Notes: generated by a model not told the origin, from the letters alone. A stretch of 64,000 nt of DNA from Microcebus murinus (GCF_040939455.1 NC_134106.1:39144001-39208000); one strand, 5' to 3'. Positions 1 through 10,885 are shown, counted from the first letter of the stretch. A program made the numbers and translations.

Positions 1-160
1 CCTGTCTCCACAAAGGTATAAAAACCAACTGTAACCCTGCCACTCAGGCACATTTTCTCGGGACCTCTGGAGGCCATGTGCTCTGGGCCAGTCACACATA
101 TTCAGCCCAGAATAAACCTCTTTAAGAGGTTTATTTACAGAGTTGGGTTTTTTTCCTGTT
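1..160 (+). mobile_element. 3' part of an ERV LTR, cut by window start
   Basis: A TATA-like stretch (GGTATAAAAACC) near the left edge is followed by an AATAAA signal at 111-116 and a TGTTAACA-type end near 160, the layout of U3/R/U5 of a solo LTR. The family is not identified. The AATAAA lies in a perfect 12-bp inverted repeat with a 1-nt loop (111-135). Confidence 0.5.
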
Positions 161-297
161 AACAATTTACACATGAAAAATAGAACAGTACCAGCACATA
201 GAAAGCCCTCAATAAGTATTAAATATTATTTGTATTATCTTTATCTATCTCAAGCTTTCTTTTTCTTTTCATTACCCGGCTAAATCTGCAACTGCTC

Positions 298-624
298 AGC
301 CGGCACGGTGGCTCACGCCTGTAATCCTAGCACTCTGGGAGGCCGAGGCGGGCGGATTGCTCAAGGTCAGGAGTTCGAAACCAGCCTGAGCAAGAGCGAA
401 ACCCCGTCGCTACTATAAATATAAATTAATTGGCCAACTAATATATATAGAAAAAATTAGCCAGGCATGGTGGCGCATGCCTATAGTCCCAGCTACTCGG
501 GAGGCTGAGGCAGAAGGATCACTTGAGCCCAGGAGTTTGAGGTTGCTGTGAGCTAGGCTGCTGCCACAGCACTCACTCTAGCCTGGGCAACAAAGCAAGA
601 CTCTATCTCAAAAAAAAAAAAAAA
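298..624 (+). mobile_element. Alu, strepsirrhine dimer
   Basis: Complete dimer with the AT-rich strepsirrhine linker and an A-tail. It is flanked by an exact 16-bp target duplication (AAATCTGCAACTGCTC at 282-297 and 625-640), so both ends are certain. Confidence 0.95.
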
Positions 625-832
625 AAATCTGCAACTGCTCTACTACTGATTTTTTATTTTAGGACATTTCTCAGGCTTTTAGGCCATTTAATAGCCAGCC
701 TATCACATTGCTAAGGCCTCCTGGAAGATAAATACACAGATGGCCCCTTTGGTGCGAAAGTGACACACTTTCAGTATAAATTATACTTTGAATTTTAATC
801 TTTTTCCAGACTAGCGATGTACAGTAGGACAA

Positions 833-1000
833 CAGTCCCCAACCTTTTTGGCACCAGGGACCGGTTTCATGGGAGACAATTTTTTCACAGACAAGGGTGT
901 GGTGGGGGTGGGTGCTTGGAGCTCAGGCGGTGATGCATGGCCTGGTTCCTAACAGACTATGGACTGGTACCCGTCACAGCCTGGACGCTGGGGACCACAG
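833..1000 (+). mobile_element. hAT-Charlie MER1-like short element
   Basis: It begins CAGTCCCCAACCTTTTTGG and ends CTGGGGACCACAG, imperfect inverted ends of the kind seen in MER1-type non-autonomous hAT elements. The interior is shortened and degraded. No convincing 8-bp target duplication is visible. Confidence 0.6.
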
Positions 1001-1099
1001 CAAGAGGACACTGGTTATGAGGAGAAACAACTGATACTCGATAATGTACTATGTTGCCAGTGTTTGTGTTTTATGTTTTCGCATCTCATTGTATCTACA

Positions 1100-3203
1100 A
1101 AACACCCATCTGTGTCTGGTCTTCTGGTGAGAAGAAGAGGAAGACAATTACTCTTAAGATGAAATTCAAGATAATTGCCCAGCATGAAGGCAGCAAGATA
1201 GTAATGGCCATGGCATATGAGTTAGGACTTTCACAATCCAGGATCTCAACCATCTTAAAGGATAAAAAGTGAATTAGTGGGGGCACAGTGAAATCATCAG
1301 TATCAGTCAAATCCACCGTCATCACGAAGAAAAGAGCTGGGCCAATCGGATGATATGGAAAAATTACTTGTCACATGCATGGAAGGCTATATATAGAAGC
1401 TTATACCACTTAGCTTGCTTGACTCTCCATACTAAGGCAAGACGTCTTTTTGATATGTAAAAGAAGATGCTGATAATCCTACAAATCTGCAAATGCTTAT
1501 AACAAGTCATAGGTGGTTTCAATGCTTCAAAAGCTGTCATAGTTTTTGCAATGTGGAGGTCAGCAGTGAGGCCACCAGTGCTGATACAGAAGGTGCCGAA
1601 GCTTTTAAAGAAGAGCTGCATAGGATAATTGTGGAAATATTTGTCAGAACAAATATTTAATGTCAATGAAGTGAGCTTGTTCTGGAGACATATGCTGGAG
1701 TATACATACGTTAATCAAGAGTCCAAGAAAATGCCAAGATTCAAGGCATTCAAAGACCTTATAATGCTGCTTTTGGGTGGAAATGTTGCAGGGTTCAAAT
1801 TAAAGCCTTTCTTAATCTACTTTTAATACTTGGAGAACCCTAGAGCATTCAAGAATGTGAGCAAATATACACTATACACTTCCTGTTTATTATCTGCATT
1901 ACAAGCCTGAATTGATAAGGGAAACCCCCATCTATTACTTAGCACATCAAGCACCAAGACCCCCACCACTCAGGAAGACATTCATCAGCATAATACTAAC
2001 CTGTTTCCTGGCCCATCAACTAGTCTATTGCCTGGCATCAGCATAACACTAAATCTATTACCTGACTTATCCGACTAACCTACACCTGATACCCCACCCC
2101 TCAGACCATCCCAACTTAATAAAAGTGGGAAAAACCGGATAGACGGTGCTCAAAATTTGGTGGTGAGGTCCCTCTGAGACCACAAGGGAATAAACTTTGA
2201 TTCTCTGACTCTCCATGTGCCCCTCGCTGGATTTGTCCTCAGGACCACCCACTGTAACACTTGCTGTAACAGAAAGACACCAGCATTGTTTGAAGTCTAG
2301 TTTTTGAACTGTTTTATGCCACAGGCAAGAGAATATTGTGGGCCAAACAGCAACTGATTCAAGATTCTTGTGATCATAGACAATGTTTCAGGGCATCCAC
2401 AGCTTATCGGTGTGCATCTCGATATAAGGGTTATGTATTATTCCTGAACACAATCACACTCATTCAACCAATGGATCAAGCCACAATAGCTGTGTTCAAA
2501 GCATACTCTTTATGCCAAACATTTGCGCAGGCTGTCGTAGCAACGGAATCTGGCCAAACTCTCCAAGAGTTTTGGAAAGGTTTTAACATTCCAAATGCTA
2601 TCTGGAACATCACTCCAGCTTGGGAAGACGTCACACAGCAACGCATGAACGGCATTTGGAAGAAAGTTTTGAAGACATATGTGAATACATTTAAAAGCTT
2701 TAACAAAGATTCTGCTGTTGATGAAATAGTAAGTAACAAGATACTAGTGCTTGGGAAACAGCTAGAATTGGACATTGATAAAGAGGATATTCATAAACTT
2801 GTTGGCATTGAAACTGAAGAGCTTTCCAAGGAGGAGTTGATCAAACTGGAGGAAGAAACAAGTAAGGAACTTGAGGCAGAGGAAAAAGTTTTACCTGAGA
2901 CGCCAAGAAAGTTCACAGCAAAGAAACTGGCTGAGGCGTTTGCTGCTATTGGCAGGGGAGTATCAATGTTAGACGCAACGGATGTCAGTTACAAGAGATT
3001 TGCAAAAGCTGACAGGAAGTTACAGGATGGCTGCTTGTTACAGAGAAATATATAATGAGAAGAAGAAACAAACTGTACCTTCAAAACTTGATATCTTCCT
3101 GAAGAACACCATGCCTGCTAAAGCATCCGCACGTGTTCATGCCCCAGTGCCTTCTACCAGCTCCCGCCAGAAGACAGAGAAAGTGACAACTCTGTCACCG
3201 TAG
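1100..3203 (+). pseudogene. Tigger transposase pseudogene
   Basis: Broken transposase of the Tc5/pogo group, related to CENP-B and the TIGD proteins. What is seen: a CENP-B-type helix-turn-helix near 1135-1270 (motif ELGLSQSRISTILKDK); a DDE-domain fragment with FNVNEVSLFW near 1655-1690; a phenylalanine/lysine-rich stretch at about 1795-1830 just before an LTR insertion; a second DDE portion with IDNVSGHP near 2375-2400 and QPMDQATIAVFKAY at 2464-2505; and a long C-terminal region to about 3050 followed in another frame by a lysine-rich tail to 3203. Several frameshifts, stops and the 347-bp LTR insertion exclude a functional product. The best continuous piece is 2336-3055. It is an old autonomous element, not a host gene. 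Confidence 0.85.
1913..2259 (+). mobile_element. Solo LTR, family X, copy 1
   Basis: It runs from TGATAAGGG to GTAACA, with an AATAAA at about 2189 and a purine-rich 3' part. It interrupts the Tigger transposase reading frame. The same family occurs in antisense at 17445-17804, sharing the start TGATAAGGGAAACCCCCATC and the GGACCACC near the end. The exact right end is uncertain because no target duplication is evident. Confidence 0.75.
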
Positions 3204-3533
3204 CATCTCCATCATCCCACAATTAATTTTAGTTCAGTGCTTCAAACATTCTTCGGGCCTAGTGTGCATTCAGCTGTGTACATGAATGACAAGTACCCAT
3301 ACCACCATTCAACATGAAGTGTTTCACTCTCATTACAGGATTCCAAAAATTACATGAGAGATTCAACACTTTATTATAAAATAGGCTTTGTGTTAGATGA
3401 TTTTGCCCAGCTTTAGGCTAATGTCAGTATTCTGAGCACGTTTAAGGTTTAGCTAAGCTAAGCTATGATGCTCAATAGGTTAGGTATATTAAATGCTTTT
3501 TTTGACTTATGATATTTTCAATTTGTGATGGTT

Positions 3534-4478
3534 GTCAAATTTAAATAACTAGCTACAAAAAATATGGTTAAATGTAGGGTTTATTTGAGCACAAAGATTG
3601 AGGGCAGCTACTGGGAACACAGATTCCAAGGAAGTCAGTGCTCCAAAGTGGATAAGTTTTGGGGATCATTTGTGTAGATAAAGTTTGGGAATCTTTTTTT
3701 TTTTTTTTTTTTTTTTTGAGACAGAGTCTTGCTTTGTTGCCCAGGCTAGAGTGAGTGCCCTGGTGTCAGCCTAGCTCATAGCAACCTCAAACTCCTGGGC
3801 TCAAGCGATCCTCCTGCCTCAGCCTCCCCAGTAGCTGAGACTACAAGCATGCGCCACCATGCCCGGCTAATTTTTTATATATATTTTTAATTGGGCAATT
3901 AATTTCTTTCCATTTATAGTAGAGACGGGGTCTCGCTCTTGCTCAGGCTGGTTCTGAACTCCTGACCTTGAGCAATCCGCACGCCTCAGCCTCTCAGAGT
4001 GCTAGGATTACAGGCATGAGCCACCATGCCCAGCTGAGTTTGGGAATCTTAACAGCATTTCAACGTGTTCTGGACAAGGCCACATAGTTACAGTAATCTG
4101 GTTAGTTGAGGTGGTGTTCTCTTCAGGAAAATTATATTTAACATTCCACACTGAAGATGTAGCAGTCATGGGGTATTTTGTGCCATCAGGTCTGAGTTAG
4201 GTGCAGGACAATAAAGGAGGCAGGTAATCTATAGGAAAGGTTGGTGATCAGAAGGGGAAGAGGTCTGGTCTCTGGTCTCTCCTAGTCATTTATGGAATAG
4301 GAACCACAAGGAGGAAAGTTCTACAATCCAAGAAACAGAAGTTGCAACTACATGCTACCTGGTTCAGATCACAGTCATGTCTCTCTCAAGGCTTGCAGTG
4401 TTTGGGGGCTTAAAAAAAATTTTTTTTAAAGCAAAACCCATCACTTCAGAACAGCTTTTAAATTTTATTTAATTTCAT
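3534..4478 (-). mobile_element. LTR, family Y, copy 1 (antisense), holding an Alu
   Basis: An antisense polyadenylation signal (TTTATTTGAGCACAAAG near 3580) and a stretch ending in ACAGCTTTTAAATTTTATTTA resemble 27045-27610, so these are two copies of one LTR family. It is inserted in the Tigger 3' tail, which continues on both sides. Confidence 0.6.
3696..4036 (-). mobile_element. Alu, strepsirrhine dimer
   Basis: Antisense full-length copy inserted in LTR Y. The target duplication AGTTTGGGAATCTT is at 3682-3695 and 4037-4050. Confidence 0.95.
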
Positions 4479-4522
4479 AATGAATTTATCAGGATATAAG
4501 CCATTGTAAGTCAAGAAACATC

Positions 4523-4798
4523 TGTATAGATATTTTTTGCTATTTCACCTTAGTTGTTCACTGATTACATGTTACAGAAAATCTGTTTTGTGAGCTATCT
4601 AATTTGGCTGGTAGTGAAAGGCCAAGCTGAGTTCTGACTACTGTGTCCCCCACCACAAACACTAAAGGCCAAGGAACATTTATGACCCGCAGAACTGTCC
4701 AACAACCAAGGCCTGGGCCTCTCCTGCTGGACTGGTTCCATTGCTTCATTACCCCCAAGGGTGAGACTTGATGTGTTGTCCCCACCTGCAGGACCTTC
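4523..4798. other. Unassigned intergenic sequence
   Basis: No open frame of note, no recognised repeat and no RNA gene seen here. Confidence 0.5.
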
Positions 4799-5238
4799 TG
4801 TTACTCGCGGGGGTCGAGGGGGACCGTGCCTGAAAGAGATGGGCGAGAGAAAGGAAGGAGACCAAGCAAAGGGGTGTCAAGGTCTACTTTACTTGGATTT
4901 TTAGTAGGTTTTATATACAGAAACAAGGAAGTAGAAACAGAAAAATAGAGTGGGGGGATGATGAGGCTTGCTGTGTGGGCCAATCAGCCCCAATCAGCAT
5001 CCCAATGGCACTGGAAGCTGTTTGTGATGGATCACTCAACCCCAACCTGGCAGGGGGTCGGGAACAATTGCAGGTAGCATGCCCTGGAGCAAGCATGGCA
5101 TAGAATGCATTCTTCTCGGAACTATAGCTGGGGGGCTGGGTGCTATTTTCGTCTTAGGCTATTTTCCTGGGCGAGGGTCGTGTGTAGGACAAGTCAGGAC
5201 AAGTCTCGTTGGAATGTGGAGGGTCTTAGTCTCCAACA
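4799..5238 (-). mobile_element. Probable antisense LTR, TGTTGG...GTAACA type
   Basis: Read on the minus strand it starts TGTTGGAGACTAAGACC and ends CGCGAGTAACA, with a TATA-like TATATAAAACC around 4905-4916. These ends and the GC-rich U5 suggest a class I or II solo LTR. The 6 bases on each side do not match, so the boundaries or solo status are uncertain. Confidence 0.55.
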
Positions 5239-5621
5239 ATGTGTCTGTTTCTATCAGATAGTTGACTCCTCAACATTGGAAACTGCTTCCCCCATGAGAC
5301 CAGGAGTGGCCTAAGAGCAAAGGCTCAGTGTCCCAGATCTACCAGGGATTCCCCAGAGGGGTTTTTCTACCCATCCTTCCGGAATGGGATAGCCAAAGAG
5401 TGGGGCCGTGTCGATTCCTAGACTAAATACTTTTTCCTAAATATTCTAATGATTTCTACCTCATAATTCTAAAATAAATTTCTTTTTCCCTGCCTTCTGA
5501 AAAGAATTCAGTGGGTGCCATTTAACCTTTCTTTGATAATCCAAAGCCATAGTCATATGCACCAATGGTGGTAGAGTGATGTCATGATTGGGGCCATTTA
5601 AGGCACACAGGTTGTTTATAC
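5239..5621. other. Unassigned intergenic sequence
   Basis: It may be retroviral debris next to the LTR at 4799-5238, but no readable viral motif was found on either strand. Confidence 0.4.
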
Positions 5622-6270
5622 TGAAAGAAACCAAAAATATGCTACCCCAAAATATCCTTCTTTGGCATATTTTGAGATGGCTATTCTGAGGGGCTGCAAA
5701 CACAAGAATAGCCCTGAAAAGCTGTCTTTTGTGGGGGAGATTTGCATCTGTAGAGGAAATCTACATTAGTCAAATGAAGTAAACAGCAGATGCAAACAGG
5801 CTTTCTCTGAGGCCCCCCCTTATCCGAATTTAGGAAAGATTAACTCACAGGAAAAAGAGACTAAAAGCCTGATACTTTTAAAGGTCTGACAGAGAAACTT
5901 TCACCACAGGCTACCACCTATTTTTTTATGAGAGCTGGACCTGTTTGTGTTTTCATCTTCGTAACAAGACAGCCTTTGCTTGTCACACTTTCTTCCCTTC
6001 ACTTTCCCATAACCTGCAAGGCCACCTGTCTCCTGAGAAGCCCCAAGCTCTTATTCTTTATGTAGTAGTCTCAGGGTGATATAAAAACTTCAGCCATCTG
6101 GCCTCTCCTTTGAGTCTCACACATTGTGCATGGCTCCTGTGTTCAGCTGCATATTAATAAGTTTGTAGACCCTTTTTTCTGTTAATCTGTCTTTTGTTAC
6201 AGTGGTGTCCCAGCTAAGAACTTACGATAGCTGAGGAAAAAAATAACATTTTTTTTTCTCTCTTTCAACA
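5622..6270 (+). mobile_element. LTR A of a tandem LTR pair
   Basis: It starts TGAAAGAAACC and ends TTCAACA. It shares long similarity with LTR B just downstream, for example CCCCAAAATAT, TTTTGTGGGGGAGATTTGCA and AGGAAAGATTAACT. A TATA-like GATATAAAAAC (about 6079) and AATAAGT near 6157 fit U3/R. The two copies are well diverged by eye, so this is an old insertion. Confidence 0.7.
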
Positions 6271-6286
6271 TCTGGCCCTAATGTCT

Positions 6287-7098
6287 TGAAGGAAATCAAA
6301 ATATTTTGCCCCAAAATATACTTCTTTGACATGTGTCAAAATGGCTATTCAGAAGGGGCTGGAAATATATCTGAAAAACACCTTTTGTGGGGGAGATTTG
6401 CACTGGTAGAGAAAATCTGCACTGTTACAGCCAGGCCTTCCTTCGTCCTGATCTAGGAAAGATTAACTGAGCATCTGATACCTTAAAGGTCTGAAAGAAA
6501 CATTTACCATCTATTCTCTCTGAGGGCTGCTACCTATGAGGTTTCACCTACATAACAAGACCACCTTTGCCAGCCAAGCCTCCTCTTCTCCCCCTCCCAT
6601 AAACTGTTTTGTCACAGTGCAGGCCCCCGTTCTTTCTGTAACCTAGAGATGCTATATAAGCTTCTATACTCCATCAGGGGGTAGGGCCAACCACTCTGTG
6701 ATTCTACCCACCAGGCACATTTTTTTTTTTTTTTGAGATAAGGTTTCTGTTGACCAGGCAGGAGTATAGTAGCATGATTAGAGCTCACCATAACGTTGAA
6801 CTTCTGGGGTCAAGTGATCCTCCTGCCTCAGCCTCTCCAGTAGCTATGACTATAGGCACACACCTGGCTAATTTTTAAATTTTTTTATAGAGATGGGGTC
6901 TTACTATGTTGCCCCAGGCTTGAATGCTGGCCTCAAGTGATCCTCCCATCTCAGCTTCCCAAAGTGCTGGGATTAAAAGTGTGAGCCACCGCCCCATTCA
7001 GTCCTTAATAAATTTGTACGCCATTTCTTCTATAAATAGGCCTTTTCTGAGTTGATTTTTCAGTGAACCTTCAGAGGGTAAAGGGAATTTTTCCCTTG
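6287..7098 (+). mobile_element. LTR B of a tandem LTR pair, split by an Alu
   Basis: Homologous to LTR A from its first bases (TGAAGGAAATC). It has a GCTATATAAGC TATA box near 6652 and an AATAAA near 7007. An antisense Alu occupies 6721-6998. Its right end is interrupted by the antisense LTR at 7099. A third copy of the family lies at about 16736-17300. Confidence 0.7.
6721..6998 (-). mobile_element. Old AluJ-like element
   Basis: It lacks the strepsirrhine linker and has older J-type features (TTACTATGTTGCCC in the right arm). It is inserted in LTR B. Confidence 0.85.
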
Positions 7099-7544
7099 TG
7101 TTAGAGCCAGTTTCCTTCAGCCCCAGGAACAGAGAGGCAGAGTCACCGAGGCTGCAAATAACAAAGGAGTTTATTGGCTAGCTCAAGCTAGGTCCAAGTC
7201 CCAGAGCACCAACGGCTGTGACTTCCTTCCAGACCAGGACCCCGCCCTGGGGTAAAAGTTGAGCTTTTATACTTTTTTGTGGGTTACATATGCAGGACAC
7301 ACCATCCCTCCTCCTCCCCTTAGTTCATTCGCTCATTTAAAAGTGGCTGATCGCATTGGCTCCTAATTGGTTGGCTCCGAGGTCGTGTTGGCTCCTGATT
7401 GGTCGGTTCCGAGCCCCAGGACTCTCTAGTTGTAATCAGCGTCATTTCGGGGGAAGGGGGAGGACCCTCCTTGGGAAATCGAAACTTAGGCCTACTCCAG
7501 TAGGTTCAGCCTGTCATGGAGTCACTCCTACTCCCATTCCTACA
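7099..7544 (-). mobile_element. Solo LTR, family Z, copy 1 (antisense)
   Basis: On the minus strand it starts TGTAGGAATGGGAGTAG and ends CTCTAACA. A 4-bp target duplication CTTG (7095-7098 and 7545-7548) defines both ends and fits a gammaretrovirus-type (ERV1) integration. The sense copy of the family is at 28304-28704. Confidence 0.85.
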
Positions 7545-8573
7545 CTTGGCCCCTCAATTGCATGTACCTTCCTACAGAAAAAGAACATGAGCTTCTTCCT
7601 TGGGCTCTGCCGATGTTCACCTGTTCCAGGGCACCTCCTTTTGGTTCACTAAGCCAAGAAATGAACCTGAACACTAGCAATATTCCATTATCAATAGCAA
7701 TAACAACCAGAAAGGGAAGAACAGCCTCAGAGCTGGCCTTGCACCCAAAGTCAGGCAGTGGTGTTGCACTGTTGAGAATAAATAATTTTACAAAACATCA
7801 ATATCAGAGGAGGCCACTTTGTGAGCTAAGGTAGAGTGTGATTAAAACCTGGACTGCTCATCCCATAATCATGGCAGAACACAGACCAAACAAGCACGTT
7901 GTCCAAACCACAAACACGCCCAAATCCTCCTTTTTGTCTTGTGTGAGTGACTGATGCTGCTTTATCCATTACAGATTTAGCTTCACTTCATTCCTTTTGT
8001 CTTCTAGATAAAATTATTCAAATTCCCACTGACAGAGTTACTCTTACTTTCTCATTGCCTCTAATTCAGAGCAAAGCCCCAGTTCTTCAAACACTTCTCC
8101 AAATCACCTAACACAAGCCCAGATTCTTACTAAGTCCTTGGTATAACATTCTGTGAGTTTCGAGATACACTACCCTAGTGCAAAGAGGAGGGTCCCAGTG
8201 GAATGACAGGAATGACAGTAAAGCCATTGGGAAGCTTGCATGCCCCTCAGATCCCAAACCTGTGTAGAAACCTGGTTACGTTTAAAATGTGGGTGAAGAG
8301 TAATTTGAGAATCTGAGTTATAGATTTGGACCAACACAAAACCTAATTAGGAACATGTTTCTCACCACACCCGTGCCCCCACACTCCAGATTATCCCTAG
8401 AGAGTGAGATGTTTAATTCTGTTGCACTAATGAGAAAATAAATTAAACTTCCCAAAAAATTATTAGTAGAACAATGTCTGCCAGTAGAGATTGCTTCAAG
8501 AATGGAGCCCAAAATAGAGTGGAAAAAAAAAAAAAAAAGCTGTTGAGACATCTGCAGGTTGGGTTTTAGCAAG
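7545..8573. other. Unassigned, about 1 kb
   Basis: No recognisable gene. The minus-strand reading is hydrophobic in places around 7700, which could be retroviral env debris, but no diagnostic motif supports that. A 16-nt A-run lies at about 8523. Confidence 0.4.
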
Positions 8574-8665
8574 TGTTCATAGATATTAGGGTGGAAAGCT
8601 TAGTAGGTGCTTATGGAGCGGGTGAAGAAAGATTTCTCATGCATAAATTAAGATACATAAAAGTA

Positions 8666-9025
8666 GGCTGGGCACGGTGGCTCACGCCTGCCTGTAATCC
8701 TAGCTCTCTGGGAGGCCGAGGTGGGCGGATCATTTGAGCTCAGGAGTTGGAAACCAACCTGAGCAAGAGTGAGACCCCTTCTCTACTATAAATAGAAAGA
8801 AATTAATTGGCCAACTAATAAATAGAGAAAAATTAGCCGGGCATAGTGGCACATGCCTGTAGCCCCAGCTACTCGGGAGGCTGAGGCAGCAGGATTGCTT
8901 GAGCCCAGGAGTTTGAGGTTGCTGTGAGCTAGGCTGAAGACATGGCACTCACTATAGCCTGAGCAACAAAGTGAGACTCTGTCTCAAAAACAACAACAAC
9001 AACAAAAATGAAAAAAGAAAAAAAA
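8666..9025 (+). mobile_element. Alu, strepsirrhine dimer
   Basis: Target duplication AGATACATAAAAGTA (8651-8665) and AGATATATAAAAGTA (9026-9040), one mismatch. The tail is interrupted by CAA repeats. It is inserted in the GA-tract LTR. Confidence 0.9.
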
Positions 9026-9069
9026 AGATATATAAAAGTAAAAAAAAATTTATTTTATCCTTTAGAAGG

Positions 9070-9117
9070 ACAGAGAGAATGAGACAGAGAGAGAGGAGAG
9101 AGGAGGAGAGAGAGATA
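9070..9117 (+). repeat. GA-rich microsatellite
   Basis: Imperfect (GA)n belonging to the GA-tract LTR. Confidence 0.8.
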
Positions 9118-9540
9118 TGGCAGCATGGCATCCCAAAGAAAGAGAAGGGGGTTCCGGCAGCAAGGGCCAGTGGCTCACTGATTTTAAGGGGGACAAAGAG
9201 AAAAAAAATAGGGATGGCTGTCAGTTGATAACAAAAGCAGCTTCAGATAAATAACAAAAATTGCAAGGATGTCCAAGTCCAAGACTTGGTTTCCTGCCCT
9301 TCCAGGGAGAAGGGATTATCACAGGAGATGTGACTCTGTCCTCGAGATATGGCTGAGGCCATAGCTTCTTCCACTGCTCTTTACTCAGGAACTCAGTAAA
9401 AGCAGATTCTCAAAGAACAATTTTGAAAGAGAGAGATTTGCATCTCTTTTCCATTCATTCAGCTCTTTTCAGAAGTTGTGCAAAACAGAACTCCTGCAGG
9501 GTACCTGTTAGTGAGAGAACTCTTAGATTGATCTTCAACT

Positions 9541-10344
9541 GTTACTAGGGAAACTGTGGCATTAGGTATTTTCCTATTATTTTTGCAAGGCCGCTCTTAT
9601 AGTCTCCTCTATTTATCAGACATAAAAATGAACTTTGCAATGAGCAAGTGGTGTTTATTTCTGTAGGGGAAGTATTTCTCATTTAGCCCATTTCCTTTCC
9701 TTTATGAAACAGGAAGGAAGCATCTCATTCTTTTGGAAGACAATAGCATACAGTGTATGCTCTGTATAAATGTGAGCTCCGTGTAAATGTGAGACTATTA
9801 GGTCTGAAATTTGAGATTACATTTTCTTAAATCTAAGAAAAGAGAATTAACAGTCCAGATATTGAACTTCAATTCAGTCTTCTGTTTCCAGGGTTGTTCC
9901 CGAAAGAATTTAGGGTCCTTTGAAGCAGAAACTAAGTTTGCATTTCATAGTCAGTTGGAGACGGGATTAAGTTGGGCCCAAGGCAGGGAGAGCTGCTACC
10001 TTCTTCCCATCTGTTTCCTCTGGAAGTCAGCGGATCCGCAGGAAGCCCCAGGCTGGAAGCCCACGGTACAGTCTCCTGGAGACCATACTCCTTGCCACTG
10101 TGTCTCTATGATGCCCCAGCTCTGCCTCCAAGCAGGAGGAAATAATTATTTTCTCCTATATGACCATGGTGTCACTTCCATTCCTTATGGAGCTACCATT
10201 AAGTCACAGAATTCTCAGGGGAAATCACTTAAATCTCTGCAGGGGTATTTTACAAGCCCCTGAAGGTTATTCAAGTACATCTAGGCAGTATTTCACTACT
10301 GAATTAGAGAAGGAATGAGCTCTTAGAAAAACTCATTTGCTGTT
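9541..10344. other. Unassigned, about 0.8 kb
   Basis: A 150-codon open frame exists at 9811-10263, but it has no recognisable domain and sits among repeats. I see nothing supporting a gene. Confidence 0.4.
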
Positions 10345-10481
10345 TGTTATATTCGAGATTCACAAGGCCGCAGGACAGAGAGACAGGGTCACCGAGGCTA
10401 TAATTATCAAAAGGAGTTTTATTGTTTAGCTCGAGCTAGGGTCCGAGCCCCCAGAGTGCCAGCACAGTGACCTCTTCTCTG

Positions 10482-10487
10482 GGCAGG
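10482..10487. repeat. Target-site duplication of provirus, left
   Basis: GGCAGG, identical to 14036-14041. Six-base duplications are typical of class II (betaretrovirus-like) integrases. Confidence 0.9.
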
Positions 10488-10815
10488 TGTGGGGCGCGGT
10501 GTTAACGCCATTGCAAGATGGCACCTGTTTCCGGCTTTGCCTAGAGCAGCTAACAAGTTCAGCGCAGGCACAATTGTCGGTTGCCCTGTGGCGCGAGAAT
10601 GCAAACAAAGGGTCCTGATATGGGCTAATGCTTTGGGGGCTCGACAGTTGAGCGGCCTATCGCAGCTTAGGGGTTGTACTTCTGGGGTATATAGCGGCCT
10701 GCGCGCTGCCGGGCTGGGTCTTCCGCATCATGTAAGTTTAAAGGGAACCCCATTAAAGCACGGTCAGAAGAACTCCGGTTGCCGCGTCTTCCTTGCTGGC
10801 GAGGCGGGCGCGACA
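10488..10815 (+). promoter_or_regulatory. 5' LTR of IAP-like provirus
   Basis: It runs TGTGGGGCG to GCGCGACA. TATA-like GTATATAG is at 10687-10694 and poly(A) signal ATTAAA at 10752-10757. AAGATGGCACC at 10516-10526 corresponds to a YY1-like AAGATGGCGCC in the 3' copy, so the single LTR difference falls in that motif. Confidence 0.95.
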
Positions 10816-10817
10816 AG

Positions 10818-10835
10818 TGGTGCCGAAACCCGGGA
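10818..10835 (+). other. Primer binding site, tRNA-Phe type
   Basis: TGGTGCCGAAACCCGGGA lies 2 nt after the LTR. It is complementary to the known 3' end of mammalian tRNA-Phe (GGGUUUCGGCACCA), the primer used by IAP elements. Confidence 0.85.
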
Positions 10836-10875
10836 CCTCGTGCAACTTTGAAGCACCAGCGGAGACGACCTCGAC

Positions 10876-10885
10876 AGAGGTGAGT
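10876..10885 (+). promoter_or_regulatory. Likely retroviral splice donor
   Basis: AGAG|GTGAGT in the untranslated leader is close to a perfect 5' splice site and lies where betaretroviruses place their major donor. A matching acceptor candidate (TTTTTCCACAG, ending 12682) precedes the env start. Confidence 0.6.

Larger units (their letters stand above)
1040..4522 (+). mobile_element. Tigger (pogo-type) DNA transposon, interrupted
   Basis: The transposase remains are followed by the typical AT-rich 3' tail. The tail reads up to about 3533 and resumes at 4479 with sequence ending AAGTCAAGAAACATCTG, a decayed Tigger right end. A sense LTR (1913-2259) and an antisense LTR (3534-4478, itself carrying an Alu) have inserted into it. 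The left terminus is not clear; it may have been lost next to the MER1-like element. The 3' tail region (about 3355-3535) has a homologous copy in MSH6 intron 3 (60340-60560). Confidence 0.75.
8574..9540 (-). mobile_element. LTR, GA-tract family, copy 1 (antisense)
   Basis: The segment ATAAAAGTAAAAAAAAATTTATTTTATCCTTT followed by a GA-rich tract (about 9070-9117) and GGCATCCCAAAGAAAGAGAAG recurs in reverse complement at 30190-30640 and in the same orientation at 40535-40710. The flanks also match copy 2: GCTTAGTAGGT and AGAAAGATTTCT left of the Alu, GATATG and CTCAGGAACT on the far side. It is therefore a dispersed LTR family with a built-in GA microsatellite. Its outer limits are approximate. 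Confidence 0.6.

Noticed and set aside
9811..10263. 150-codon open frame
   Set aside because: No recognisable domain, no splice or promoter context, and surrounded by LTRs.
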